Source: Oceanobacillus chungangensis (GTDB lineage: Bacteria; Bacillota; Bacilli; Bacillales; Amphibacillaceae). From it: a stretch of 64,000 nt of DNA. The stretch spans positions 248,001-312,000 of the forward strand of contig NZ_PIOD01000006.1 in assembly GCF_003369565.1 (NCBI RefSeq), in the 5' to 3' direction. Below are positions 26,484-35,652 of this stretch, one piece after another (within the stretch, counting starts at the first letter, position 1; each line of letters opens with the position of its first letter). The notes under the pieces were generated by a model, which saw nothing but the letters and a program-made list of their open reading frames with translations, made no database searches and was not told the DNA's origin. Position numbers and translations under genes: made by a program.

Positions 26484-27581
26484 CTACTTAATACGTAACT
26501 CAGATTCTATATCGAAGAAATGTACTTTATTCATATCGAATGCTAGGTCTAAATTCTCTCCACCCTTTATATCGGATCTTGAATCAACTCTTGCGATAAA
26601 ATCTTGACTGTTAACGGATGTATAGAGATAAGATTCTGCCCCCATTAATTCAGCAACGTCAATTTTTGTAGTTATTTTCGTATCTGGGTTTGCGTCGATA
26701 AATAACTGTTCATCATGAATATCCTCTGGGCGAATACCTAAAATGATATCCTTACCAATATATCCATTTGCACGAAGAACCTTCATTTTCCCTTCTGGTA
26801 CTTTTACTTTTATATCTCCTAAGATAAAGTGACTTTCATCGAGCTTACCATTTAAGAAATTCATGGAAGGAGAACCAATGAAGCCGCCAACAAAAACATT
26901 ATCTGGAAAATCATAAACATCTTTCGGTGCACCAATCTGCTGGATTAAGCCGTCCTTCATAACTACAAGTCGAGTAGCCATTGTCATTGCTTCTGTTTGG
27001 TCATGCGTTACATAGATTGTCGTTGTTTGTAAACGTTTATGTAATTTTTGAATCTCTGAACGCATTTGCACCCTTAATTTTGCATCCAAGTTAGATAGTG
27101 GCTCATCCATTAAGAATACTTTCGCATCACGTACGATTGCCCGTCCAAGTGCAACACGTTGGCGTTGCCCACCAGACAAAGCTTTTGGCTTACGATCTAA
27201 ATAAGATTCAAGGCCTAAGATCTTTGCAGCATTATTCACGCGCTGATCGATTTCCTCTTTTTTAAATTTACGTAATTTCAATCCAAATGCCATGTTGTCA
27301 TACACATTCATATGCGGATATAATGCGTAGTTCTGGAAAACCATCGCAATATCACGGTCTTTTGGTGCAACATCATTCATTTTCTTTTCATCGATATACA
27401 ATGCACCATCAGATATTTCTTCAAGACCTGCAATCATTCTTAGAGTTGTTGATTTTCCACATCCTGATGGACCGACGAAAACAATAAATTCCTTATCCTG
27501 GATATGTAGATTAAAGTCATTTACTGCAATCACATTTTTATCGTATCTCTTTTGGATATTCTCTAGTACTAGTTCTGCCAT
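26484..27581 (-). CDS. msmX: multi-sugar ABC transporter ATPase MsmX
   Basis: 365 residues, the length of B. subtilis MsmX. Walker A GPSGCGKST near 38-46, Q-loop FQNYALYPHM, signature LSGGQRQRVALGRAI, Walker B VFLMDEPLSNLDA, and a C-terminal TOBE/OB regulatory domain. MsmX energises several carbohydrate importers, consistent with a stand-alone gene without permease neighbours. The start is 27581; the ATG-GAG-GAG at 27596 is the SD region (GGAGGAG). Confidence 0.9.
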   Translation of the reverse strand: MAELVLENIQKRYDKNVIAVNDFNLHIQDKEFIVFVGPSGCGKSTTLRMIAGLEEISDGALYIDEKKMNDVAPKDRDIAMVFQNYALYPHMNVYDNMAFGLKLRKFKKEEIDQRVNNAAKILGLESYLDRKPKALSGGQRQRVALGRAIVRDAKVFLMDEPLSNLDAKLRVQMRSEIQKLHKRLQTTTIYVTHDQTEAMTMATRLVVMKDGLIQQIGAPKDVYDFPDNVFVGGFIGSPSMNFLNGKLDESHFILGDIKVKVPEGKMKVLRANGYIGKDIILGIRPEDIHDEQLFIDANPDTKITTKIDVAELMGAESYLYTSVNSQDFIARVDSRSDIKGGENLDLAFDMNKVHFFDIESELRIK

Positions 27582-27668
27582 AACTATCTCCTCCATTAAT
27601 GTAAGCGTTTTATATATTGTATAATAAACGAGGAAGGCAGGTAATGGACAAGTTGCACAAATATATGC

Positions 27669-28556
27669 CTAATCTCTGTGCATAATCGACAATAACCCTA
27701 AATAAACGATGATTGCCTGGTCGAATTGCCGAATATCAATTCCAGTTCTCTCTCTGAATTTATCTAAACGATATTGCAGACTATTGCGATGCATATGTAA
27801 GGCTTTAGCAGCAACAGATGTATTTAAATTACTTTGGATAAACGTCTGTAATGTATGAAGCAAATCTTTATCTGTAACTAAATCCTTAAAAATAACCATA
27901 ATAACCTCATCACGGAAGGGTGTATCTACCCTGTCAATAAATCCATGTATAATTGCGTCCATATATGTAATCACAGGCTTTTCGAAATAGGAAAATGCCT
28001 GTTCACTATTCGTAATAAAAGTAGCATATAATTGCTTTACATGTGTTAAATTGTCTAATATTGGGCCAACATAAAATCTAATATTCACATAAAGATCACT
28101 CATTAGGGTATTTATGATCTGTTCATACGATATAAATTCTTCACTTAAATCGCTAAGTTCTTCGATGATAATGCCTTCATACTGATTCTCCCAAATAATA
28201 GGTACCGATTTTGCATAGAAATCTTGGATTGCTTCTTTAAATTGCAGCGGTTTCATTTGGTTTTCAGTAATTTTAAAGTAAACGAGACGAAATGGTGATA
28301 CAACTTCAGCATTGTCATTTTCTTGCAGCCTACTTTTCCATAGCTGTTCTTGTGAAGTTGGTTTTGGAATTGTAATAGAATACGGCGAAAGAAAAGTCGA
28401 TAAAAGTGCTGTATCTCGGGATGACAGTTCTTGTGTATCGATTCCAATAATATCCTGATTTGAAGTAATAAACCACTGGTAATTCTCTGGAATTTCGGCG
28501 TGGTTATTTTGATAAATAACTAAAGTTGAAAAAATTTTTTTCAGTTCTTTTAACAT
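27669..28556 (-). CDS. PucR/CdaR-type transcriptional regulator
   Basis: 295 residues. The C-terminus carries the PucR-type helix-turn-helix (NLNTSVAAKALHMHRNSLQYRLDKFRERTG), with an uncharacterised ~230-residue N-terminal sensory part. It sits just upstream of msmX in the same orientation, as does the related yxkF near msmX in B. subtilis, so it may regulate sugar uptake. ATG 28556 with SD AAAAGGAG; an ATG at 28574 overlaps that SD. Confidence 0.75.
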   Translation of the reverse strand: MLKELKKIFSTLVIYQNNHAEIPENYQWFITSNQDIIGIDTQELSSRDTALLSTFLSPYSITIPKPTSQEQLWKSRLQENDNAEVVSPFRLVYFKITENQMKPLQFKEAIQDFYAKSVPIIWENQYEGIIIEELSDLSEEFISYEQIINTLMSDLYVNIRFYVGPILDNLTHVKQLYATFITNSEQAFSYFEKPVITYMDAIIHGFIDRVDTPFRDEVIMVIFKDLVTDKDLLHTLQTFIQSNLNTSVAAKALHMHRNSLQYRLDKFRERTGIDIRQFDQAIIVYLGLLSIMHRD

Positions 28557-28733
28557 AGAAAAACTCCTTTTCATTCGTCAATCATAGTTGAAAATTAATA
28601 TTTGCAGCATAAAGCTTGAAGATAATTGCTTTACTGATATTATTTAATGATTCAGGACTGTTAGCAAATGCTATACATATTTTCTTTCATTTGCTATATT
28701 AAACCTATAGTTAAAACTTTAGGAGGTAATATT

Positions 28734-29090
28734 ATGTCTAATATTCATGATAAAGCACATAGTTTAGAAAAAGCAATCAGTGAGAGTGAAGAATTCCAAA
28801 AATTAAAATCGGCTTTTGAAATAGTAATGAAAAATCCTGAAACAAAGCAAATGTTTGATGAGTTCCGCGATACACAAATTAGATTACAAGAAAAACAGAT
28901 GCAAGGCTTAGAAATAACAGAGGAAGAAATTGAAACAGCTCGTAAAGTAGTGGAGCAAGTACAAGCAAATCAAGATATTTCTACTTTAATGGAAGAAGAG
29001 CAAAGTGTAAATCAATTAATCAATGATATTAGCCGAATTATTACTAGCCCATTAGAGGAGCTTTACGGTAATTCAAATAATGTAAACTAA
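28734..29090 (+). CDS. yheA: YheA, YlbF/YmcA family
   Basis: 118 residues, all-helical and acidic (starts MSNIHDKAHSLEKAI), full-length match to B. subtilis YheA (117 residues). Relatives YlbF and YmcA act in a complex that affects RNase Y and development; YheA's own role is unknown. AGGAGG SD ahead of ATG 28734. Confidence 0.85.
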   Translation: MSNIHDKAHSLEKAISESEEFQKLKSAFEIVMKNPETKQMFDEFRDTQIRLQEKQMQGLEITEEEIETARKVVEQVQANQDISTLMEEEQSVNQLINDISRIITSPLEELYGNSNNVN

Positions 29091-29375
29091 GTAGTTGCAT
29101 TACAAAAAAGAAATACAGTAAACGTTTTTATTTGATAATAATTGATTAACTATCTTCTAAGACGATGTCGATTAAGGTTCAAATAGTAGAAGTTGGAATG
29201 AATTCAGGACGGCATAGTTTCGATGTTTGACTCCACAATTGGAACTTGTTCTCGCCAGATACTCCCTTCGTCTTTCTTTCAAAAATTTACACCTTTTCGT
29301 TTGAGGCGGAATAAAACATTGTCAATATCCACTTATTCTTTACGCCTTTAATCTAACATGAAGATTCAGTTCAAG

Positions 29376-29473
29376 AAAAAAGAGCTTAGCGCCATTTTGG
29401 TACCGACCCTTGAAAGTTAGAGTAAAAAATCTAACTTTCGGTTGTAACCACCTTTACGGCTAAGCTCTTTTTT
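29376..29473. terminator. long double hairpin between yheA and yhzD
   Basis: Outer arms AAAAAAGAGCTTAGC (29376-29390) and GCTAAGCTCTTTTTT (29459-29473) are perfectly complementary over 15 bp. Inside is a second perfect 10-bp stem, GAAAGTTAGA (29412-29421) with TCTAACTTTC (29430-29439). A and T runs at the outer ends allow termination in both directions between convergent genes. The rest of 29091-29566 shows nothing recognisable. It may instead be a mobile palindromic repeat. Confidence 0.6.
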
Positions 29474-29566
29474 GATGTTGTTTTCAAAGAATATTGCTTT
29501 TTCAGTAAAGGCTAAGTAGTTGAGTTTATTGCTCATGGGTAATCAACATTACATCTATTTCGCAGG

Positions 29567-29752
29567 TTAACGGTGAAACAGCAGTAGTTTACCATCTGCT
29601 GTAACACAGCGATGTGTGTGTTCTGTAAATTCTAGCTCTTTTAACTTGCGTAACCCAATCTCTTTTGCCTGAGAATTATTCGTCGCAATGAAAGATTCAT
29701 CATACAATTTCTCCCCAGATTGATCGAAGACCGTTAAAAAATAGCTAACCAT
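29567..29752 (-). CDS. YhzD-like small protein
   Basis: 61 residues (starts MVSYFLTVFDQSGE; EHTHRCVTADGKLLLF near the end), resembling B. subtilis YhzD. Predicted soluble alpha/beta fold, function unknown. GGGGGA-type SD upstream. Confidence 0.6.
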   Translation of the reverse strand: MVSYFLTVFDQSGEKLYDESFIATNNSQAKEIGLRKLKELEFTEHTHRCVTADGKLLLFHR

Positions 29753-29919
29753 TGCAGTTTCCCCCTCTAAATTAATACCGCTTTATTTATATTTTATTAT
29801 AAGTAATTTGGCATCCAATGTGAAATAAAAATGATGTAAAGTTCACTTGACAATTATATGAATAAATAGTAAATTTATAACAAAGTAAAGTTGGCTTTAC
29901 AATTTGACAAGGAGAACCT

Positions 29920-30129
29920 ATGAAAACACTAATTCGTGAATATCGAAATCAGATGAATATTACACAGGAGGATTTATCGCAAATATTGAAAGTATCGAGG
30001 CAAACAGTTATTTCGCTTGAAAAAGGCAAGTATAAGCCATCATTAGTATTGGCACATAAGCTTGCACAAACGTTTGGGTGTACGATTGAGGAGTTATTTA
30101 TATTTGAGGGGGATGAGAATATTGAGTGA
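29920..30129 (+). CDS. XRE-family regulator, YgzD-like
   Basis: 69 residues, a single Cro/CI helix-turn-helix: MNITQEDLSQILKVSRQTVISLEKGKYKPS, then LAHKLAQTFGCTIEELF. This short type usually sits with a small membrane protein gene and represses its own unit; the overlapping next gene fits. AAGGAG SD ahead of ATG 29920. Confidence 0.85.
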   Translation: MKTLIREYRNQMNITQEDLSQILKVSRQTVISLEKGKYKPSLVLAHKLAQTFGCTIEELFIFEGDENIE

Positions 30130-30436
30130 ATCATTTTTAGAGAACCCGTTTTTAATCCTCATGTTTCCTTGTTTGTATTTGATGTATATTATTATGTTTC
30201 TCGTGATACGTCGTATAGGCAAGAAAAAACATTTATTTGATGAGCGATATAAACAGGAAAATAATAGTGCAAAAGCGAGAGGTTATGAAATAACAACAAT
30301 AATTTTATTGCTAGCATGGCCAATTATTATCATGTTCGACGGCATCGGGTTTAGTTTCTTTTTACTATCCATCATTTTTGTGCTTCATAATTTTAGCTAT
30401 TTATTTGCTTCTATATATTATTCAACAAGAGAATAA
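30113..30436 (+). CDS. small membrane protein paired with the XRE regulator
   Basis: 107 residues with three or four hydrophobic helices (residues ~10-30, ~62-80, ~83-103). ATG 30113 with SD GAGGGGG overlaps the regulator's last 17 bp, so the two are translated as a pair. Resembles the DUF2178/DUF3796 kind of regulator-linked membrane proteins; function unknown. Confidence 0.6.
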   Translation: MRILSESFLENPFLILMFPCLYLMYIIMFLVIRRIGKKKHLFDERYKQENNSAKARGYEITTIILLLAWPIIIMFDGIGFSFFLLSIIFVLHNFSYLFASIYYSTRE

Positions 30437-30506
30437 ATAGTTGCGAATATTAATGAAACCATTTGATATTTTAAACGTATGTAAGAATTGGAGAGGGGAG
30501 AATAAA

Positions 30507-31406
30507 TTGACATTAATATTAGAGAACGTAACAAAGCGCTTTGGTGAGCATACTGCGGTAGATAATTTATCGCTCACTATTCCAGAAAAGGAAATGTTTG
30601 GTTTTTTAGGTGGAAATGGTGCTGGTAAGACAACTACATTTAGGATGATTCTTGGGCTTTTGGATAAATCAGAGGGGAAAATATCTTGGAATAATGAGCA
30701 GATCAATTACGGGAAAAGTAATTTAATCGGCTATTTACCTGAAGAAAGAGGATTATATCCAAAGTTGAAGGTAAGGGAACAAATAATCTACCTCGGCAGA
30801 TTACGTGGAATGGAAAAAGCAGAAATTGTATCCGAATTGGAAAAATGGCTCGAACGGTTTAAAGTGCCAGAATACATGGACAAAAAGGTAGAGGAATTAT
30901 CGAAAGGTAACCAACAAAAAATCCAGTTTATCTCTGCTGTAATACATAAACCGAAGCTACTGATTTTGGATGAACCATTCTCCGGACTCGATCCAGTTAA
31001 TGTGGAAATGCTGAAAGAAGCAGTTCTTGATGTGAAAGAAAGCGGAACATCGATTGTATTTTCCTCACATCAAATGGACCACGTAGAGGAAATGTGTGAG
31101 CATTTATGTATTTTACAAAAGGGAAGACCAGTTGTACAGGGTGCTTTACGAGAAATCAAACGGTCATTTGGCAAGAAGAATTTAATTGTACATGCAGATG
31201 AATCACTGGAGTTCTTAAAAGCGTTTCCTGGTGTAGTAAATTACAAAAAAGTGATGGACGGCTGTAAATTGCAAATTGAGGATGAAGCTGTTTCACAGGA
31301 AATATTCCAGGCGTTACAAGGAAAAGGATTTATCCGTAAATTTGAGCTTGAAGAGCCTTCATTGAATGACATCTTTATCGAGAAAGTAGGTGCTTCATAT
31401 GAATAA
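30507..31406 (+). CDS. yhaQ: ABC exporter ATPase YhaQ (NatA-like)
   Basis: 299 residues, the B. subtilis YhaQ length. Walker A GGNGAGKTT, signature LSKGNQQK, Walker B LLILDEPFSGLD, then the C-terminal extension of Na+/antibiotic export ATPases. TTG 30507 with SD GAGAGGGGAG six bases upstream is the likely start. Overlaps yhaP by 8 bp. Substrate unknown; Na+ export is the family annotation. Confidence 0.88.
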   Translation: MTLILENVTKRFGEHTAVDNLSLTIPEKEMFGFLGGNGAGKTTTFRMILGLLDKSEGKISWNNEQINYGKSNLIGYLPEERGLYPKLKVREQIIYLGRLRGMEKAEIVSELEKWLERFKVPEYMDKKVEELSKGNQQKIQFISAVIHKPKLLILDEPFSGLDPVNVEMLKEAVLDVKESGTSIVFSSHQMDHVEEMCEHLCILQKGRPVVQGALREIKRSFGKKNLIVHADESLEFLKAFPGVVNYKKVMDGCKLQIEDEAVSQEIFQALQGKGFIRKFELEEPSLNDIFIEKVGASYE

Positions 31407-32652
31407 GTTTTGGATTATTTTTGCCCATACATATTTAGATAAGATTAAATCAAAGACGTTTATTATTACAACTGCACTTTTTGTATTATTAGTTATTGGT
31501 TCGGTTAACATTCAAAACATTACCTCTCTATTTTCTGATGAAAGCAAGGACCAAGTAGCGGTTATTGATTCTTCGGAGGTTTTGTTTCCCCCCTTGAAGG
31601 CAGGGGTTGAAAGTGCAGATGATAGTCTTGAATTAATTGCATTTGATGGCACGGAAGAAGATGTAAAGACTGCTGTTCAAAACGAAAAATATGAATCTGC
31701 ACTTACGATAGCGTTAAATAATGAAGGAATTCCGGAAGCAAACTATTATGCGAGTGATATTACGAATACTGGAATGCAGCAAACAATCTTGGATCAATTG
31801 CAGCAATTGAAGGTTGGACTTGCAATTGAGCAGGCTGGATTTGATGAGGCGATGATATCATCGATTAATGCCCCAGTAACATTCAACACAATCGCACTGG
31901 ATGAAGGAGCAAAAACAATCGAAGAAATGTTCCAAGCGCAAGGTGTTGTATATATTATGGTATTTCTAATGTATATAGTTGTCATCATGTATGGAACGAT
32001 GATTGCAACGGATGTGGCAACAGAAAAATCATCACGTGTGATGGAGATATTAATCTCGAGTGCATCACCGATTACCCATATGTTTGCCAAAATAATTGGG
32101 ATTGCATTGGTAGGATTAACCCAGATTGGAATTATCATTGCTGTAGCGGTTAGTGCTGTTTCATCACAAAAAGATGAACTAGTAGGTGGCGTTTTAGATA
32201 TGTTCGGTTTTCTAGACACACCAACATCATTAATTATCTATGGAGTGCTTTTCTTTCTACTTGGTTATTTATTGTACGCAACCCTTGCTGCAATGCTTGG
32301 ATCTTTAGTTAATCGTTCAGAAGAAGCCAACCAAGCAATTACGCCCTTAATCATGTTAATAGCGGTAGCTTTCTTAATAGCAATGTTTGGATTGTCTTCT
32401 CCGGAGTCACCGTTAATTACAGTCACATCGTTTATCCCGTTTTTTGCACCGATGGTAATGCTCTTAAGGATTGGTATGCTTGATGTGGCAATCTGGGAGA
32501 TCGCCATATCAATTGGAATTTTAATTGCTACGATTATCATTCTTGGGTTAATCGGCGCTAGAGTATACAAAGGTGGGGTATTAATGTATGGAAGTGCGAA
32601 ACCATTGAAAAATATGATGAAGGCAATCCAGTTATCCAAGAAGGAAAAATAA
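31399..32652 (+). CDS. yhaP: ABC exporter permease YhaP (NatB-like)
   Basis: 417 residues. TM1 at about 15-37, a ~140-residue extracellular domain, then five or six helices in the C-terminal half (from about 175), the ABC2 permease layout of NatB/YhaP. ATG 31399 lies inside the end of yhaQ. Partner of YhaQ. A terminator lies 65 bp after the stop. Confidence 0.88.
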   Translation: MNKFWIIFAHTYLDKIKSKTFIITTALFVLLVIGSVNIQNITSLFSDESKDQVAVIDSSEVLFPPLKAGVESADDSLELIAFDGTEEDVKTAVQNEKYESALTIALNNEGIPEANYYASDITNTGMQQTILDQLQQLKVGLAIEQAGFDEAMISSINAPVTFNTIALDEGAKTIEEMFQAQGVVYIMVFLMYIVVIMYGTMIATDVATEKSSRVMEILISSASPITHMFAKIIGIALVGLTQIGIIIAVAVSAVSSQKDELVGGVLDMFGFLDTPTSLIIYGVLFFLLGYLLYATLAAMLGSLVNRSEEANQAITPLIMLIAVAFLIAMFGLSSPESPLITVTSFIPFFAPMVMLLRIGMLDVAIWEIAISIGILIATIIILGLIGARVYKGGVLMYGSAKPLKNMMKAIQLSKKEK

Positions 32653-32716
32653 AGCAGTTCTGATAATATTAAGAAAAATAATATTATTGATGAAAATTGT
32701 GTTCGAAATACTATAT

Positions 32717-32753
32717 AAAAAACACTTGGACTTCAATAAGTTCAAGTGTTTTT
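32717..32753 (+). terminator. yhaQP terminator
   Basis: AAAACACTTG and CAAGTGTTTTT pair with an inner ACTT/AAGT stem; a T run follows. Confidence 0.8.
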
Positions 32754-32783
32754 ATGTTAAGGCCAGAATATGTAAGATTCTGA

Positions 32784-32950
32784 AGTCACAAGTTATGGTG
32801 GAAATGTAAAGAGAAACCTAATCATATGATGCTGTCCCTGGTAGTGAAAATAAAGAAAAGATTGGTGGATTTGCAATAAAGGGCATGAGTGGGATCCGAT
32901 AGTCTTTAGTGATGGCGAAAAACCAATAATTGCCTTATTTTCCCTTAATT
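32784..32950 (+). pseudogene. remnant of a treble-clef zinc-ribbon (DUF4379-type) gene
   Basis: One frame from 32784 reads SHKLWWKCKEKPNHMM, and a shifted frame at about 32858-32950 reads KDWWICNKGHEWDPIVF then a stop. WWxC...GHEW is the repeat signature of zinc-ribbon/treble-clef proteins, usually preceded by SHKK. No start, SD or continuous frame exists, so this looks like decayed coding DNA. The flanks of 32653-33111 hold nothing else beyond the yhaQP terminator. Confidence 0.4.
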
Positions 32951-33111
32951 GACAATCGAACAAAGTATATATACTATAAGAAAGCGTATAATCCATTGAC
33001 TATAGTAAGGTGATAATAAAGTTGATAGATTAGAAGGAGACATTCTTGGTAATCTAACTTTTCTATTAGTCCGTTAATATTAATCAGAAATAAGTAGTAA
33101 GGGGAATTTTT

Positions 33112-34068
33112 ATGAAACATGGTTTTGATCAAAACGGAAGACCAATAACGGTATATGATGGGAATGATCTTGAAGCGGTTGGTAAAGGAATTGGTTTTAT
33201 CACTTGGTTTTTATTGGGTTATGCAGCTATTATCTTTGTTGCTTCTCTATTTTTCACACTTTATGTTCTGGCAGATTCTTTTATTTTTAGCTTGATTGAA
33301 AAGCTATTTCCTTTAAAAATTTGGTTTTTCCTTGCTGAAATAGATCACTGGATTGGAATAAGGGATAACCAAATTCAAAAATCAGTATTCATTATTCTAA
33401 TGTTAACTATTCTCTTCTTCATCCTTTATCGAGTTTGGAAAAAACATATGAAACCCGGAGCGGTAAAAACGATTGGAAAGTTATGGATTGTTTCAAATAT
33501 AGCGATTTTAATGTTCCGTTTACCGTTGTATGTCATATTATCAATCTACATTGCACTTGTCGGGATAGATGACTTTCATTTATACGACCAACGAGATATT
33601 GAATATGTAGAAAATGATAATGCCTTTTATGCGAATCATTCCGATGCAACGATTGATGTCTACCACAGTGAGATTTTTGATACAAAAACAGTAAAAGATA
33701 TAAATGGTACAGAGTACGATGACTATATTGTAGTAACATCTGGGGAACAGCCCAATTCAGAAGAGCCTGGGTATTGGGCAGGCATAAGTTTTAATCTGTT
33801 CGAAAAGGTAAATGAGATATCGTTTATCGGGTCCTTTATGGAAAATATGAAAGTTAGTGAAGATAATCCTTTAGTCATCAAGGTAAAAACAGACAGAGAT
33901 TCAGACAAAGAAAAGGTTATCTTTGAAAAAACATTTACGGATATTAATCAAATAGAGCAATTTGAAATTGATGTAAATGGTGCTGAAATTGTAGATATTT
34001 TAATTTCAAGTGAACATGAATTTAACTTTGGAATATTTGAATTTAAAAAATACATGGTAGAGGAATAA
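33112..34068 (+). CDS. membrane protein of unknown function
   Basis: 318 residues. Three clear helices at about 28-50, 88-108 and 122-148, then a ~170-residue acidic, probably extracytoplasmic domain of beta character. I recognise no family. AAGGGG SD ahead of ATG 33112; strong terminator 19 bp after the stop, so monocistronic. Confidence 0.6.
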   Translation: MKHGFDQNGRPITVYDGNDLEAVGKGIGFITWFLLGYAAIIFVASLFFTLYVLADSFIFSLIEKLFPLKIWFFLAEIDHWIGIRDNQIQKSVFIILMLTILFFILYRVWKKHMKPGAVKTIGKLWIVSNIAILMFRLPLYVILSIYIALVGIDDFHLYDQRDIEYVENDNAFYANHSDATIDVYHSEIFDTKTVKDINGTEYDDYIVVTSGEQPNSEEPGYWAGISFNLFEKVNEISFIGSFMENMKVSEDNPLVIKVKTDRDSDKEKVIFEKTFTDINQIEQFEIDVNGAEIVDILISSEHEFNFGIFEFKKYMVEE

Positions 34069-34086
34069 GTTTTTTCAGCTTTGAAG

Positions 34087-34125
34087 AAATAGATTAAGAG
34101 ATAGAAACTCTTAGTCTATTTTTTT
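34087..34125 (+). terminator. intrinsic terminator
   Basis: AAATAGATTAAGAG (34087-34100) pairs with CTCTTAGTCTATTT (34108-34121; one G-U) and five more T follow. Confidence 0.85.
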
Positions 34126-34423
34126 ACTTAAAAAAGAAGCCTCGTTTGCTAGGCTTAAGCGTTTTTGCTAGGAAACAGCCATAGATAGATTCGTGTTCTT
34201 CACGATTATCGTCCTTTCTAAGTACAGCATAGCTACTTTGATAACACTTGTCTCATCCATGCTTACTAGCCTAATAAATATTTATGAGAATTCGATTAGT
34301 TTTATAGCAATATGCATTTTCTTAGCTAGTCAATTGCTAATTTTGCTTTTAATAGAACGTGCATTCTATCTGTGAGTTTGCTAAACTAAAGATAATAGCT
34401 TTATAGGATAGAGGGTGTAATTT
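34126..34423. other. intergenic before yhaO
   Basis: Holds a small AAGCCT/AGGCTT hairpin (about 34137-34156). A 60-codon frame at 34193-34375 (GTG start, two hydrophobic stretches) lacks an SD and is not called. The yhaO promoter must lie here but is not obvious. Confidence 0.35.
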
Positions 34424-35647
34424 ATGGGAATGCAAATATCATTCATACATGCGGCTGATTTACATTTAGACAGCCCATTTAAAGGATTAACAAGTACACC
34501 AGACGAGATTTTCAAGGAAATAAGGGAAAGTACATTTATTGCACTTGAGCGTCTAGTTGAAAATGCAATTGAAAAACAAGTAGATTTTGTGCTTATCGTT
34601 GGTGATTTATTTGATAATGAAAGCCAAAGCTTGAAGGCACAGGTTCGGTTACGAAGAGCATTTGAACAATTAAATCAATATAATATTAACGTTTATCTAT
34701 CCTATGGTAATCATGATTTCATTAGCGGGAATCGCTTTCCAATAGAATACCCTGAAAATGTCTATATTTTTCAAGATGGAGAGGTAACGTCCTTCACCTA
34801 TGAAAAGGAAGGTAAGCCAATTGCCGAAATTTATGGATTTAGCTACATAAATCGTGCTGTATTAGATCCAAAGGCGACGGAGTTTAAAATTAGTCATCAT
34901 CATATCCCGTTTCATATTGCAATGTTGCACGGGAGTATTCAAAGTAATTCAGAACATGATGTGTATGCGCCATTTAAGCTAAGTGACTTACAAGAAGAAG
35001 GATTTGATTATTGGGCTCTAGGGCATATCCATAAAAGAGAAATACTGAAAGAAAGACCAAATATTGTCTACCCAGGCAATATTCAAGGTAGAAATCGTAA
35101 AGAGACCGGTGAAAAAGGATGCTACCATGTTGTCTTAACAGAATCGAAAACAGAAATGTCTTTCATTCCACTGCAAGCAATTGAATTTAAGAGCTTAACG
35201 ATTGATGTATCGGATTGTCAAACAGTAGATCAAATAGAAGCGATAATACAGGAAGACCTGCAACAACAGGAGCCTACGACACCACAACTCATTAATTTAA
35301 CATTAACGAGTCATCAAGCCAAAGTGAAGCAATGGGAAAGTGAAAATCTATTAGAAGAAATTATCGAACTAATTAATGAGGCATCGGTAAATCATCACAA
35401 TTGGTTTTATATTTTTAATTTGTCTGTTACGATATCCTCCTTAGGTGCATCAGAGTTGGAGGGGGGGGAGCATTTTATTGGAGAACTTGTCAGGCATGCA
35501 GATAAAATGCAAGATTATCCTTTTCTAAAAGAGTTATATCGCCATAAGCAAGCAAGAAAATATTTAGAACGTCTATCAGATGAAGAGGAGCAGTTGTTAA
35601 GATCACAGGCAAAACAATTATTATTAAATGAACTTTTGAAAGGGTGA
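34424..35647 (+). CDS. yhaO: YhaO, Mre11/SbcD-type metallophosphoesterase
   Basis: 407 residues (408 in B. subtilis). N-terminal calcineurin-like phosphoesterase motifs: HAADLHLDSPF, VGDLFDNE, YGNHDFI, MLHGS and GHIHKRE. It pairs with the SMC-like YhaN encoded next (4-bp overlap), as SbcD pairs with SbcC, and probably acts as a DNA end-processing nuclease. SD GAGGGTG ahead of ATG 34424. Confidence 0.9.
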   Translation: MGMQISFIHAADLHLDSPFKGLTSTPDEIFKEIRESTFIALERLVENAIEKQVDFVLIVGDLFDNESQSLKAQVRLRRAFEQLNQYNINVYLSYGNHDFISGNRFPIEYPENVYIFQDGEVTSFTYEKEGKPIAEIYGFSYINRAVLDPKATEFKISHHHIPFHIAMLHGSIQSNSEHDVYAPFKLSDLQEEGFDYWALGHIHKREILKERPNIVYPGNIQGRNRKETGEKGCYHVVLTESKTEMSFIPLQAIEFKSLTIDVSDCQTVDQIEAIIQEDLQQQEPTTPQLINLTLTSHQAKVKQWESENLLEEIIELINEASVNHHNWFYIFNLSVTISSLGASELEGGEHFIGELVRHADKMQDYPFLKELYRHKQARKYLERLSDEEEQLLRSQAKQLLLNELLKG

Positions 35648-35652
35648 GTCGA

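Noticed and set aside
34193-34375. 60-codon hydrophobic ORF before yhaO
   Set aside because: No SD, GTG start in AT-rich DNA, hydrophobicity is easily produced by T-rich codons.
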